From positions 1-64,000 of the forward strand of contig JBBQJP010000019.1 in the NCBI GenBank assembly GCA_038326025.1: a DNA stretch of 64,000 bases. Reading direction: 5' to 3'. Each line of letters opens with the position of its first letter. The first letter of the stretch is position 1. Origin of the DNA: CAISIP01 sp038326025. Lineage in GTDB: Bacteria; Pseudomonadota; Gammaproteobacteria; Burkholderiales; Burkholderiaceae_C. This document shows positions 16,497 through 24,804 of the stretch, one piece after another. The position numbers and the translations under genes are program-made. The notes under the pieces are model-generated. The model was given only the letters and a program-made list of their open reading frames with translations. It was not told the origin of the DNA and did no database searches.

Positions 16497-17167
16497 CCAC
16501 TTCTTCCGCCCTGCACCATATCGCCCATCGAACCCGCAAACTTCCGCCGCTACGGGTGGGCATTGGCGGCCCGGTCGGGTCCGGCAAAACCACGTTGCTG
16601 GAGATGTTGTGCAAGGCCATGCGCGAAAAATACGACCTGGTCGCCATCACCAACGACATCTACACCAAGGAAGACCAGCGCATCCTGACAGTGAGCGGCG
16701 CGTTGCCGGCCGAGCGCATCATGGGCGTCGAAACCGGCGGTTGCCCGCATACTGCGATCCGCGAAGACGCATCGATCAACCTCGAAGCCATCGACCGCAT
16801 GCTCGGCGAATTCCCCGACGCCGATATCGTTTTCATCGAAAGCGGCGGCGACAACCTGGCCGCCACCTTCAGCCCGGAACTCAGCGACCTCACCATCTAC
16901 GTCATCGATGTCGCCGCCGGCGAAAAAATCCCGCGCAAGGGTGGCCCCGGCATCACGAAAAGCGATTTGTTCGTCATCAACAAGACCGACCTGGCACCCT
17001 ACGTGGGCGCCGACCTGGCGGTGATGGAAGCCGACACCCGGCGCATGCGCGCCGTCGCCGGCGGCGACGGCGTCAAGCCATTCGTCATGACCAATCTGCG
17101 CACCAAGCAAGGACTGGCCGAAGTTGTTTCCTTCATTGAGCAGCGCGGCATGCTCACGGCCGGCTAA
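16493..17167 (+). CDS. ureG: urease accessory GTPase UreG
   Basis: A 224-residue SIMIBI-class GTPase that drives nickel insertion into urease. The P-loop GGPVGSGKTT is at residues 25-34; further family motifs are AITNDIYTKEDQ near 52, the metal-binding CPH in ETGGCPHTAIRED near 84, ESGGDNLAATFSPEL near 115, and NKTD near 164. It is the last urease gene and ends 12 bases before a tRNA-Ser gene. Residues 1-17 are a short variable extension. Assignment is certain. Confidence 0.97.
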   Translation: MTTSSALHHIAHRTRKLPPLRVGIGGPVGSGKTTLLEMLCKAMREKYDLVAITNDIYTKEDQRILTVSGALPAERIMGVETGGCPHTAIREDASINLEAIDRMLGEFPDADIVFIESGGDNLAATFSPELSDLTIYVIDVAAGEKIPRKGGPGITKSDLFVINKTDLAPYVGADLAVMEADTRRMRAVAGGDGVKPFVMTNLRTKQGLAEVVSFIEQRGMLTAG

Positions 17168-17179
17168 AATCCCCGCATT

Positions 17180-17269
17180 GGAAGCTTGGCCGAGCGGTTT
17201 AAGGCACCGGTCTTGAAAACCGGCGAGGGGTTAAACCCTCCGTGAGTTCGAATCTCACAGCTTCCGCCA
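17180..17269 (+). tRNA. tRNA-Ser (anticodon UGA), CCA encoded
   Basis: Acceptor arms GGAAGCT (17180-17186) and AGCTTCC (17259-17265) pair fully, followed by G and an encoded CCA. The anticodon loop CTTGAAA gives anticodon TGA, and there is a long variable arm (GAGGGG ... CCCTC), as expected for serine. It lies just after ureG. Confidence 0.97.
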
Positions 17270-17420
17270 TCCAGCTGGATTTCATGCAGGTTCCAATGCG
17301 ACTCGCATTGTGCAACACCCCATCGCCCAACCGACGGCCTGCATACTGGCGGCCCCATCACCAATGATGCGCAGGCCGGCCCCGGTGGACTGAAGATCCC
17401 CACGCGCGCATATCCACCCG

Positions 17421-18092
17421 TCAATAGTTCAGCAGGTTGCGCCGCACGTGGAGCAGATGATCGCTCGCCAAGACCCTGGCCTGCACCGGATCCCGGCCCT
17501 TGAGTGCAGCCACTAGATCGCGATGCTCGATCTGGTAGGCGGCGCGGCGCTCCGGCGTCAGGCTGCGCTTCTTCAACATGCCCCATTCGCCTTGCGCCCG
17601 CGCCTGGTTCATGAGCTTGAAAACATTCGCGACAAAGCTGTTATGGGCCGCCTGAGCGATCAGTTCGTGCAACATGCCGTCCCACAGTTCGAACTCTTCG
17701 ACGCTGTCGGCGGCCTCGGCCTTGGCGCAACACGATTCCATTTGCTCGAAGTCAGCCGACGTCGCATTGACGATCACCATGTCGATGATGGCAGGCTCGA
17801 GGGCCAGGCGCGCTTCCATCAGCGTTGCCGGACTGATCTGCAAAGCCGGTGCTGCCGCAGTCAGGCCCTGAATGATCTCAGCCGCTTGTTCGCTGACATA
17901 GGTACCGCTACCTACCGTCTGGTTGATCAGGCCCAGATCCTTGAGTTCGAGCAAGACTTTGCGTACTGACGTGCGGCTGAGTTGGAACTGCTCACAGAAC
18001 GCCCGCTCCGTCGGGAGGCGATCGCCGGTACGCCATTGCCCTGAGCGCAGGCCATCCAGGATGGCATCGCGCAGGGTATGAGAAGTGTCCAT
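17421..18092 (-). CDS. GntR/FadR-family transcriptional regulator
   Basis: A 223-residue repressor-type protein. The N-terminal winged helix (about 5-70) contains GDRLPTERAFCEQFQLSRTS and VGSGTYVSE; the C-terminal FCD ligand-binding domain includes EARLALEPAI and HELIAQAAHN, and ends with HLLHVRRNLLNY. The ATG at 18092 (MDTSHTL) is preferred over one at 18125, which would place the start within the predicted operator. It is divergent from the FAH hydrolase and Bug protein genes, which it probably regulates; operator-like repeats lie between. Confidence 0.88.
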   Translation of the reverse strand: MDTSHTLRDAILDGLRSGQWRTGDRLPTERAFCEQFQLSRTSVRKVLLELKDLGLINQTVGSGTYVSEQAAEIIQGLTAAAPALQISPATLMEARLALEPAIIDMVIVNATSADFEQMESCCAKAEAADSVEEFELWDGMLHELIAQAAHNSFVANVFKLMNQARAQGEWGMLKKRSLTPERRAAYQIEHRDLVAALKGRDPVQARVLASDHLLHVRRNLLNY

Positions 18093-18120
18093 ATCGGCAG
18101 GTTCGCAGGTTGAGGTTTCA

Positions 18121-18138
18121 ACCAAATAATACCAATCT
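18121..18138. promoter_or_regulatory. operator half-site candidate near the GntR gene
   Basis: The minus-strand core ATTGGTATTAT at this spot repeats the core of the palindrome at 18227-18245. It lies just upstream of the preferred regulator start, so it may serve autoregulation. Only one arm is well conserved. Confidence 0.4.
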
Positions 18139-18226
18139 ACGAACCGATCGGATCACCGTTTGCAAACATAAAAAAGTGCTTGACGCGATGGCCACATTCA
18201 TTAACATTACGTCGATTGGTGCCAAA

Positions 18227-18245
18227 TGGTATCAATATAATACCA
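18227..18245. promoter_or_regulatory. GntR-type palindromic operator candidate
   Basis: TGGTAT at 18227-18232 and ATACCA at 18240-18245 form a perfect 6-base inverted repeat with a 7-base AT-only-like spacer (CAATATA). It is between the divergent GntR regulator and FAH genes, about 57 bases before the FAH start. Size and location suit FadR-subfamily binding. Confidence 0.6.
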
Positions 18246-18301
18246 ATTTCAACCAATATCGGACTCTTCGGCGAATGCCGTCCGGGTTCCCGGAGAAGCT
18301 C

Positions 18302-19174
18302 ATGCGTATCGCGACTTTTGTACTGGATGGACGACGACAGGTCGGCCAGGTTTCTGAGGACGGACTTCAGGTCACGCCGTTCGAAATGTCCGCCGACGCG
18401 GCCCGCGCCGGCGCCCTGCCATTGATCGAGGCGAGTGTTGCAGGCAAGCCGCTGCCAGGTCTGGCCAGTGCCTCTGTGGCCATGGCATCCGTGCGGCTGG
18501 AGGCGCCGCTTCCGTTGCCGCGGCGCAACCTTTGGTGTGTGGGGCGCAACTATCACGCCCATGCCAAGGAACTGTCGGCCACGGTATTCAAGGACAACAA
18601 CGCCGACACCAAGGCCTGGCCCATCGTGTTCACCAAGGTCCCGGAATCTGTCGTTGGTCCGACCGATGATGTGCAACTGCCCGGCGCCGCCGTCTCATCG
18701 CAGATCGATTACGAGGCGGAACTGGCCGTTGTCATCGGGATCGGCGGCAAGAACATCACCCAGGCTGACGCGATGCGCCATGTGTTCGGTTACACCGTGG
18801 TCAACGACGTCACTGCGCGTGATGTGCAGATGCGCCACCAGCAATGGGATATGGGCAAATCGTTCGACACCTTTTGCCCAATGGGGCCGTGGATCGTCAC
18901 CGCCGACGCCATGGACGGCACGCGTACCCGGGTGCGCTGCTGGGTCAATGGCGAACTGCGCCAGGACGGACCGACCGAAAACATGATCTTCGACATCCCG
19001 ACGCTGATCGAAACCATCTCGCGTGGCATCACGCTGTACCCGGGTGACGTGATCGCCACCGGCACACCCGCTGGCGTGGGCATGGGGCTCACACCACCGC
19101 GTTACATCCAGTCGGGTGACAAGATACGGATCGAGATCGATGGCATCGGATCCATCGAGAACCGTTTCGTCTGA
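18302..19174 (+). CDS. fumarylacetoacetate hydrolase (FAH) family protein
   Basis: A 290-residue FAH-superfamily enzyme. The fold signature GRNYHAHAKEL is near residue 82, the metal-binding DYEAELAVVIG near 136, NDVTARDVQ near 165, and TGTPAGVGMG near 260. Relatives hydrolyse acylpyruvates, decarboxylate oxaloacetate or act on 2-keto-3-deoxy sugar acids; the exact substrate is not evident. The ATG at 18302 follows GGAGA; the frame is open further upstream but crosses the predicted operator. It is followed after 79 bases by a Bug-type binding protein, suggesting a small organic-acid uptake and use operon controlled by the divergent GntR protein. Confidence 0.88.
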   Translation: MRIATFVLDGRRQVGQVSEDGLQVTPFEMSADAARAGALPLIEASVAGKPLPGLASASVAMASVRLEAPLPLPRRNLWCVGRNYHAHAKELSATVFKDNNADTKAWPIVFTKVPESVVGPTDDVQLPGAAVSSQIDYEAELAVVIGIGGKNITQADAMRHVFGYTVVNDVTARDVQMRHQQWDMGKSFDTFCPMGPWIVTADAMDGTRTRVRCWVNGELRQDGPTENMIFDIPTLIETISRGITLYPGDVIATGTPAGVGMGLTPPRYIQSGDKIRIEIDGIGSIENRFV

Positions 19175-19253
19175 CTCGCAGCCACCCGTGCCGGCGCAGG
19201 CGTCCTTCAGTGGCGTTCCGGCATCCTCATAAACAAATGACAAGGAGACTCGC

Positions 19254-20240
19254 ATGACTCGCAAATACATCGCATTGCCCAGGCTGATGGGTATGGCCTG
19301 CCTGGCCTTCGGCCTGGCGGCACCGACGCTGGCACAGGACAGTTATCCGACACGGCCGGTCTCGATGGTCGTTCCGTTCCCGCCCGGCGGTGTTGCCGAC
19401 ACCGTGGGGCGCCCGGTCGCCGAAGCCATGGCGCGCCAGCTCAAGCAGTCAGTCATAGTCGAGAACAAGGCCGGCGCCGGTGGCGGCATCGGCATGGCCT
19501 ACGTGGCCAAGGCCAAGCCGGACGGCTACACCATGCTGATGGCGCTGTCATCGTTGGTCGTGTTGCCCGAGGCGGACAAGATACTGAACCGCTCGCAGAT
19601 GTTCCGCGTCGACCAGCTCAAGCCGATCGCGCGCTTTACCGCGGATCCGACGGTGCTGGTTGTGCGCGCGGACAGCCCCTGGAAGACGTATGCGGAGTTC
19701 ATCGCCCATGCGCGCGCCAAACCCGGGCAGATCACGTTCGGATCGTCGGGCAACTACGGCACCATGCACGTGCCCATGGAGCAGCTGAAGGTGGCTACAT
19801 CGAGCTACATGCTGCATGTGCCGTATACCGGTGCCGGGCCTGCTGTTCTCGCGCTGCTGGCAGGCAATGTCGATGCTCTGTCCACCGGACCTGCCAGTGT
19901 GTTGCAGCACATCAAGGCTGGCAAGGTCCGGGCGCTGGCCCACTGGGGAGATGGACGGCTGGCGGTCTTGCCCGATGTGCCCAGTCTCAAGGAACTGGGC
20001 GTGCCGGTGCAGTATTCGCAATGGGCCGGGTTGTTCGTGCCGGCCGACACGCCGGCGCCTGTAGTCGAGGCGCTGCGCCAGGCCGCCCGATTTGTGGCCC
20101 AGGATGCGCGGGCCATCGGTGCGCTGGCTTCCGCCGGCACGGCTTTCCAGTTTCAGGATGCTCCCGAGTTCGACCGCTTCGTTCAGGCCGACGCCAAGGA
20201 CATGGCGGCGCTGGTACAGCGCATCGGCAAGGTCGATTGA
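19254..20240 (+). CDS. tripartite tricarboxylate transporter substrate-binding protein (Bug family)
   Basis: A 328-residue periplasmic binding protein. Residues 1-28 are a signal peptide ending TLAQ, then comes DSYPTRPVSMVVPFPPGGVADTVGR, the hallmark opening of the Bug/TctC family. The GSSGNYGTMHVPMEQLK and VPYTGAGPAVLALLAGNVD blocks confirm it. AAGGAG-type bases precede the ATG. No TctA/TctB membrane genes are nearby, as is common for the many orphan Bug genes of Burkholderiales. Ligand likely a carboxylate, inferred only from the family and the FAH neighbour. Confidence 0.92.
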   Translation: MTRKYIALPRLMGMACLAFGLAAPTLAQDSYPTRPVSMVVPFPPGGVADTVGRPVAEAMARQLKQSVIVENKAGAGGGIGMAYVAKAKPDGYTMLMALSSLVVLPEADKILNRSQMFRVDQLKPIARFTADPTVLVVRADSPWKTYAEFIAHARAKPGQITFGSSGNYGTMHVPMEQLKVATSSYMLHVPYTGAGPAVLALLAGNVDALSTGPASVLQHIKAGKVRALAHWGDGRLAVLPDVPSLKELGVPVQYSQWAGLFVPADTPAPVVEALRQAARFVAQDARAIGALASAGTAFQFQDAPEFDRFVQADAKDMAALVQRIGKVD

Positions 20241-20266
20241 GTTTCGGCGCCTTGATGACGAATCCA

Positions 20267-20286
20267 CCGGACCTGCCGCGGTCCGG
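20267..20286. terminator. hairpin between convergent genes
   Basis: A perfect 7-base stem CCGGACC / GGTCCGG with a 6-base loop lies between the convergent ends at 20240 and 20295. No T-run follows it on either strand, so intrinsic termination is possible but not certain. Confidence 0.45.
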
Positions 20287-20294
20287 TAGATAGT

Positions 20295-20930
20295 TCAGCG
20301 CAACACGCTCCAAGTGCCGAGTCGCGGCGAACTCAATGCGACAAACACCACCACATTGACCACCACGGTCAGCCAGAACGCGTTGCGGAACGACGGCTTG
20401 GCTGATTTGTGGCGCAACCACTGCTGTGCAAATATCGCGCCGGGCCAGCCGCCAAGCAGTCCCAGCAACAGAAGGGTGTTTTCGCTGATGCGCCAGGCGC
20501 CGGAGCGCGCGGCGGATTTGTCGGCGGCGTAAGCGAGAAAGCAAATAACAGAGAGCAGCAGAATGCTGGCTCCAACCGCATATGGCACTTTCCAGATGAT
20601 GGCGAGCACCAGATATATCACCAGAAAGGCTGGAAGCACAAAAAGGCTTGCTCCGCCCCAATGTGTTGCATCTCGTTGGCGGTTTCGGCGCGGACTGATA
20701 GTCGCCGCACCGGCAACCCGCTCAAAACTGATGTTGCAGGCGCGCTTCTTGCCGTTGGGGCCACACTCCACCTCGAACGAGACGCGTTGATTCACGCGGG
20801 GACCGGAGCCTCGCGCCGCAAACGCCTTGATATGGGCAAAGATGTCGTCACCTCCCTGCACCGGCGCGATGAACCCAAAAGCGCGTTCTTCGTTCCAGGA
20901 CTTGACGATGCCGTCGAAGCGAACCGTCAC
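20295..20930 (-). CDS. cold-shock domain and DUF1294 membrane fusion protein
   Basis: A 211-residue two-domain protein. Residues 1-67 are a cold-shock domain with GIVKSWNEERAFGFIAP and DIFAHIKAF, including the RNP-type aromatic residues that bind single-stranded nucleic acid. After a basic linker, residues 92-211 hold about four hydrophobic segments of the DUF1294 family, with YAADKSAARSGAWRISE and GGWPGAIFAQQWLRHKS as its conserved loops. This fusion is widespread in proteobacteria, but its role is unknown. It is convergent with the Bug gene. Confidence 0.88.
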   Translation of the reverse strand: MTVRFDGIVKSWNEERAFGFIAPVQGGDDIFAHIKAFAARGSGPRVNQRVSFEVECGPNGKKRACNISFERVAGAATISPRRNRQRDATHWGGASLFVLPAFLVIYLVLAIIWKVPYAVGASILLLSVICFLAYAADKSAARSGAWRISENTLLLLGLLGGWPGAIFAQQWLRHKSAKPSFRNAFWLTVVVNVVVFVALSSPRLGTWSVLR

Positions 20931-21030
20931 GGGTTCCTCGATTCGAACCGGCCGATAACGCGTTTTTGAAGCGTGGGCAACATCGCTGTCGGACGCGCGC
21001 TATCGCCAGCCCCAGGTTTTGTGTCCGGCA

Positions 21031-21339
21031 TCACGGGTTTTGACCTTCCTTCAATGCGGCCTCGACCTGCGTCGCCGCACGGAGCAACGCGTCGCGGACC
21101 TGCATCGCCGCGGCGCGTTGTGCCGGGTCAATGGCACCATCGGCCGAGCGGCAATCCTGGATGAATCGTGACACGATCTCGCAGAGCGATGTACGCGCTG
21201 CCACCTCGGGATTGCCCAGGTATTGCCATTCGGAATCATCCTGCGGATCGCGCAACACCAGCATCTGTCCGGCATCTGCTGTGGCATCGGCATCCGTCAC
21301 ATCCGCGCGACGACCCGTAACTGGAAAGTAGATATGCAT
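21031..21339 (-). CDS. small hypothetical protein
   Basis: A 102-residue soluble protein starting MHIYFPVTGRRADVTDADAT, acidic in its first half and helical in the second (AAMQVRDALLRAATQVEAAL). No motif or family is recognised. The ATG at 21339 is chosen over one three codons upstream because AAGGAGG lies 9 bases before it and would abut the earlier ATG. It is followed leftward by the cold-shock/DUF1294 gene after 100 bases and preceded by the CBS gene; all three read the same way. Confidence 0.7.
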   Translation of the reverse strand: MHIYFPVTGRRADVTDADATADAGQMLVLRDPQDDSEWQYLGNPEVAARTSLCEIVSRFIQDCRSADGAIDPAQRAAAMQVRDALLRAATQVEAALKEGQNP

Positions 21340-21422
21340 GGCAACCATCCTCCTTCAATATGTCCATCACCGAACCGGCGCCAGAACCGGCGCGCCTGTG
21401 CCCCGGAACGCAGCAGGCGTTT

Positions 21423-22109
21423 TCAACCCCAGACGCTGAGGCCGGCGTCCTTGAGCGCCGCGCGCAACACATCTGAGCGTGCGACGAATCCAACCACCCG
21501 ACCATCGTCGTCGACCACCGCCAGTCCCGGTAATTCGGAATCCAGCAATGCGCTGGCGGCACGCCGCAGATCGGTAGCAGGCGCCACGCTGGGCACCGGC
21601 GTCACCATGATGGACTCGATGCCCTGTGCGAGCCATTCGTCCCAGTGCTGCTGCGCGGCGGCGGGGCCTGGCCATTGCTCCAGACGCACGAGATCCGCTC
21701 TTGTGACCATACCCACCAGCATTCCGTTCGCTTTGACAACCGGGGCCTGACCACGCCCATGTCGAGTGAGTTGCTGCCAGGCTTGAAACACGTTCGCCTC
21801 CATCGGCAACGTCAGCACGTTGCCGGTCATGACGTCGGCGACCGCCATGTCATACCAGGCAGGTGACGGCAACTGCTGCGCGGTTTCGTAGGCGGCAATT
21901 GCCGAACGGTGCGGTGGCGCGTGTGCAGGTGCCGGCGCCTGCAACGGGGCGCCATATTCCACGGCTTCGCGCACGGCACTGTCATGTCCGTCGCGCGCGC
22001 TCGGCTCCATGGCACGCGAGCGGTCCGCGGCATGCACTTTGCGAATCTGGCGCATTTGCTCCAGCGTGCCGTGAAAAACACGGCCGGTCGAGCCGTAAAC
22101 CGAGAACAT
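21423..22109 (-). CDS. CBS-domain pair protein
   Basis: A 228-residue protein. Residues 1-85 are a variable region beginning MFSVYGSTGRVFHGTLEQMR. Two CBS domains follow: VADVMTGNVLTLPMEANVFQ with GMLVGMVTRADLVRL (about 91-150), and IMVTPVPSVAPATDL with GRVVGFVARSDVLRA (about 167-222). Paired CBS domains bind adenosine nucleotides and act as energy sensors, but here no effector domain is attached. The start at 22109 has AGGAGG eight bases upstream. It reads the same way as hemW, 69 bases downstream of that gene's stop. Confidence 0.87.
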   Translation of the reverse strand: MFSVYGSTGRVFHGTLEQMRQIRKVHAADRSRAMEPSARDGHDSAVREAVEYGAPLQAPAPAHAPPHRSAIAAYETAQQLPSPAWYDMAVADVMTGNVLTLPMEANVFQAWQQLTRHGRGQAPVVKANGMLVGMVTRADLVRLEQWPGPAAAQQHWDEWLAQGIESIMVTPVPSVAPATDLRRAASALLDSELPGLAVVDDDGRVVGFVARSDVLRAALKDAGLSVWG

Positions 22110-22177
22110 GGTTGCGTCCTCCTGTGGGGCCGAATCACTATACCGCGGAGCGCGCCGCGCGGCGAGCAAACCAAGCT

Positions 22178-23386
22178 TCAGTCGCCGACCACCTCCGCGA
22201 GAAACAAACTCTGCAGGTCGTTGAGAAAGTCGAAACCGCGCTCGGTCGGCCAGACCCGTGCGAGATCGCGCTCAATCAGGCCCTTGCGCTGGGCCTCGTC
22301 CAGCGCCTTGTCGATGGCGCTCAGTGGCAGCCCGGTGCGCTCGAGAAAGTTCGCCAACGGGAATCCTTCCTTCAGGCGCAGCGCGTTGAGCATAAATTCG
22401 AACGGCAGATCGGCCCGCGCCACCTCCTGGTGCACGGCGATGCAGTCTCCTGCCACGGCCTTTTGCATGTACAGCCGGGGTTCGCGGTGCCGCACCTGGC
22501 GCACGACGCGGTGGGCAAAGCTCAGCTTGCTGTGGGCGCCCGCGCCGATGCCCAGGTAGTCGCCGAACTGCCAATAGTTGAGGTTGTGCCAGCAGCGATG
22601 GCCGGGTTTGGCATACGCAGACACCTCGTAGCGCTCCATGCCCTGCGCACCGGTCGCCGCGGTGACCCGGTCGAGCATTTCGTAGGCCGTGTCCTGATCG
22701 GGCACGACCGGCGGAAACTTCGCGAAGTAGGTGTTGGGCTCGATCGTCAGGTGGTAGATGCTGATATGCGGGCTTCCCAGCGCCAACGCGGTGGACAGGT
22801 CCTGCTGCAGGTCGTCCATGGTCTGGCCTGGCAAGGCGTACATCAGGTCGAGATTGAAGGTGTCGAACGCCTGCGCGGCCTCTTCGACCGCTGCCAGCGC
22901 CTGTGCCCGGTCATGCACCCGACCAAGGGCCTTGAGGTGTACATCATTAAAACTCTGCACCCCCACCGACAGGCGCGTCACGCCGGCCGAGCGGAATGCA
23001 CGAAAACGGTCGCGTTCAAAAGTGCCGGGGTTGGCTTCGAGTGTGATCTCGCACGCCGGCGACAGGCGCAGACGCGCCCGGATATCTGCCAGCAGCCGAT
23101 CGATCGCCTCGGGCGAGAACAGGCTGGGCGTGCCACCACCGATGAAAATGCTGTGCACGGTGCGGCCCCATACCAACGCCAACGCAGCATCCAGATCGGC
23201 CACCAGCGCATCGAGGTAAGCCTGCTCCGGCATGCCGGTAGCGGCGACCTCATGCGAGTTGAAGTCGCAATATGGGCATTTTTTCAGGCACCAGGGCAAA
23301 TGCACATAAAGCGACAGCGGCGGCAAAGCTGCCAGTTGCAGACTGCCCGGTCGCATCAGGTGCGCGATATCCGGTGTTGTCGCCAT
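22178..23386 (-). CDS. hemW: radical SAM heme chaperone HemW
   Basis: A 402-residue HemW protein, formerly annotated as oxygen-independent coproporphyrinogen III oxidase-like. The radical-SAM motif CLKKCPYC is near residues 33-40 in SLYVHLPWCLKKCPYCDFNS; IFIGGGTPSLF, NLDLMYALPGQT and the C-terminal HemN domain (LNYWQFGDYLGIGAGAHS) follow. HemW binds and delivers heme rather than making it. The ATG at 23386 begins just after the rdgB stop, giving a usual N-terminus. It is the last gene of rph-rdgB-hemW. Confidence 0.93.
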   Translation of the reverse strand: MATTPDIAHLMRPGSLQLAALPPLSLYVHLPWCLKKCPYCDFNSHEVAATGMPEQAYLDALVADLDAALALVWGRTVHSIFIGGGTPSLFSPEAIDRLLADIRARLRLSPACEITLEANPGTFERDRFRAFRSAGVTRLSVGVQSFNDVHLKALGRVHDRAQALAAVEEAAQAFDTFNLDLMYALPGQTMDDLQQDLSTALALGSPHISIYHLTIEPNTYFAKFPPVVPDQDTAYEMLDRVTAATGAQGMERYEVSAYAKPGHRCWHNLNYWQFGDYLGIGAGAHSKLSFAHRVVRQVRHREPRLYMQKAVAGDCIAVHQEVARADLPFEFMLNALRLKEGFPLANFLERTGLPLSAIDKALDEAQRKGLIERDLARVWPTERGFDFLNDLQSLFLAEVVGD

Positions 23387-23388
23387 GC

Positions 23389-24033
23389 TCAGGCCCAGCG
23401 CTCGCGGATCAGCTCGACCATCAGACGCGCAGCGCGCCCGCGATGGCTGTTGGCGTTCTTGATGGCCACCGGTAATTGCGCAAACGTCTGACCAAACTCG
23501 GGCAACCACATCACCGGGTCGAAGCCAAAGCCGTTCAAACCCATGGGTTCACGGGTGATCTCGCCTTGGGCACGGCCCGATGCGATCAGCGGCTCGGGGT
23601 CGCCGGCGCTGCGCAATGCCACCAGCGTGGAGACCATGGCGGCCCGCCGGTTGTCCTGGCCTTGCATCTGCTCGAGCAACGCGCGCACGTTGTTGTCATC
23701 ACCCTTGGGATAACCGAACTGCGTCGCGTAATACGCGGTGTCCACACCCGGCAGGCCACCAAAGGCGTCAACACACAAACCGGCGTCGTCGGCAATGGCC
23801 GGCAGCCCGCTGTGTTCGCAGGCGTGGCGGGCCTTTGCCAGCGCATTCTCGACAAAGGTTTGATGCGGTTCCGGCGCCTCGGGAATGCCCAGGTCCGCCT
23901 GGCAGACCAACTCGTACCCGAGCGGCGCAAACATGGCCTGCAACTCGGCGAGTTTGCCTCGGTTGTTCGACGCCAGCACGATACGCGGTTGCGCCGCACT
24001 GGCAGGCAAGGCGGATTCCATCGGCATGTTCAA
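23389..24033 (-). CDS. rdgB: XTP/dITP diphosphatase RdgB
   Basis: A 214-residue Ham1/RdgB pyrophosphatase that removes non-canonical purine nucleotides such as dITP and XTP. Family motifs are VLASNNRGKLAELQ near residue 19, TFVENALAKARHA near 59, ADDAGLCVDAFGG near 80 with the catalytic Asp, and GFGFDPVMWLPE near 168. Three early ATGs (residues 1, 3 and 5) make the exact start uncertain. It overlaps the rph stop by 4 bases and hemW starts right after its stop, so the three genes form one operon. Confidence 0.95.
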   Translation of the reverse strand: MNMPMESALPASAAQPRIVLASNNRGKLAELQAMFAPLGYELVCQADLGIPEAPEPHQTFVENALAKARHACEHSGLPAIADDAGLCVDAFGGLPGVDTAYYATQFGYPKGDDNNVRALLEQMQGQDNRRAAMVSTLVALRSAGDPEPLIASGRAQGEITREPMGLNGFGFDPVMWLPEFGQTFAQLPVAIKNANSHRGRAARLMVELIRERWA

Positions 24034-24758
24034 CCCGCCAATGCCTTGCGCTGCAGCTCCATCAACTCGCCTATGCCTTTCTCGGCCAGCACGAGCATGG
24101 CGTCCATCTCGCTACGCGAGAACGCCACGCCTTCAGCCGTGCCCTGCACCTCAACGAAATGTCCGGCGCCGGTCATGACGACGTTCATGTCGGTATCGCA
24201 CGACGAGTCTTCGTTGTAGTCCAGGTCAAGCAAAGGAACGCCCCGCAAAATGCCGACCGAGATCGCCGCAACCGGCGCCGTGATGGGCGAGACGTCGAGC
24301 TTGCCCGATTGCAGCAAACGCGACACAGCATCGTGGGCGGCCACGTAAGCGCCGGTGATGCTGGCGGTGCGTGTTCCGCCGTCGGCCTGCAACACGTCGC
24401 AGTCCAGTTGAATCGTGCGCTCGCCCAGCTTCTTCAGATCGAACACCGCACGTAACGAGCGACCAATCAGGCGCTGGATCTCCTGCGTACGGCCGCTTTG
24501 TTTGCCGCGCGCCGCCTCGCGGTCGCTGCGCGTATTTGTGGCGCGCGGCAGCATGCCGTATTCGGCCGTCACCCAGCCTTCGCCACTGCCCCGTTTGTGG
24601 CCGGGAACTTTCTCTTCCACCGATGCGGTGCACAACACCTTGGTGGCGCCAAACTCCACCAACACCGAGCCCTCGGCATGGATCGTGTATCCACGGGTCA
24701 GGCGCACGGGGCGCAATTGTTCAGCGGCACGGGCGCCACTGCGTTCGATATCAGTCAT
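24030..24758 (-). CDS. rph: ribonuclease PH
   Basis: A 242-residue phosphorolytic exoribonuclease that trims tRNA 3' ends. The conserved opening is RSGARAAEQLRPVRLTRGYT, with EGSVLVEFGATKVLCTASVEE, GWVTAEYGMLPRATNTR and the phosphate-binding DCDVLQADGGTRTASITGAY. The ATG at 24758 (MTDIERSGAR) gives the family length; the longer frame to 24791 is not conserved. Before the IS insertion upstream it would have directly followed the PP2C phosphatase gene. Confidence 0.96.
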   Translation of the reverse strand: MTDIERSGARAAEQLRPVRLTRGYTIHAEGSVLVEFGATKVLCTASVEEKVPGHKRGSGEGWVTAEYGMLPRATNTRSDREAARGKQSGRTQEIQRLIGRSLRAVFDLKKLGERTIQLDCDVLQADGGTRTASITGAYVAAHDAVSRLLQSGKLDVSPITAPVAAISVGILRGVPLLDLDYNEDSSCDTDMNVVMTGAGHFVEVQGTAEGVAFSRSEMDAMLVLAEKGIGELMELQRKALAG

Positions 24759-24776
24759 GTTGAAGGTCCTGAAAAC

Positions 24777-24793
24777 GGGTGGCCTGGCCACCC
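24777..24793. repeat. 17-base palindrome upstream of rph
   Basis: GGGTGGCC (24777-24784) and GGCCACCC (24786-24793) are perfect inverted arms around one T. It lies between the IS left end and rph and could form a hairpin in the rph leader or have ended the PP2C transcript before the insertion. No T-run follows. Confidence 0.5.
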
Positions 24794-24804
24794 TGGGGAG
24801 TTAA

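Noticed and set aside
17180..17420. tRNA-Ser as an integration site of a genomic island
   Set aside because: No integrase, no repeated tRNA 3' end and no composition change follow; the next genes look like ordinary chromosome.
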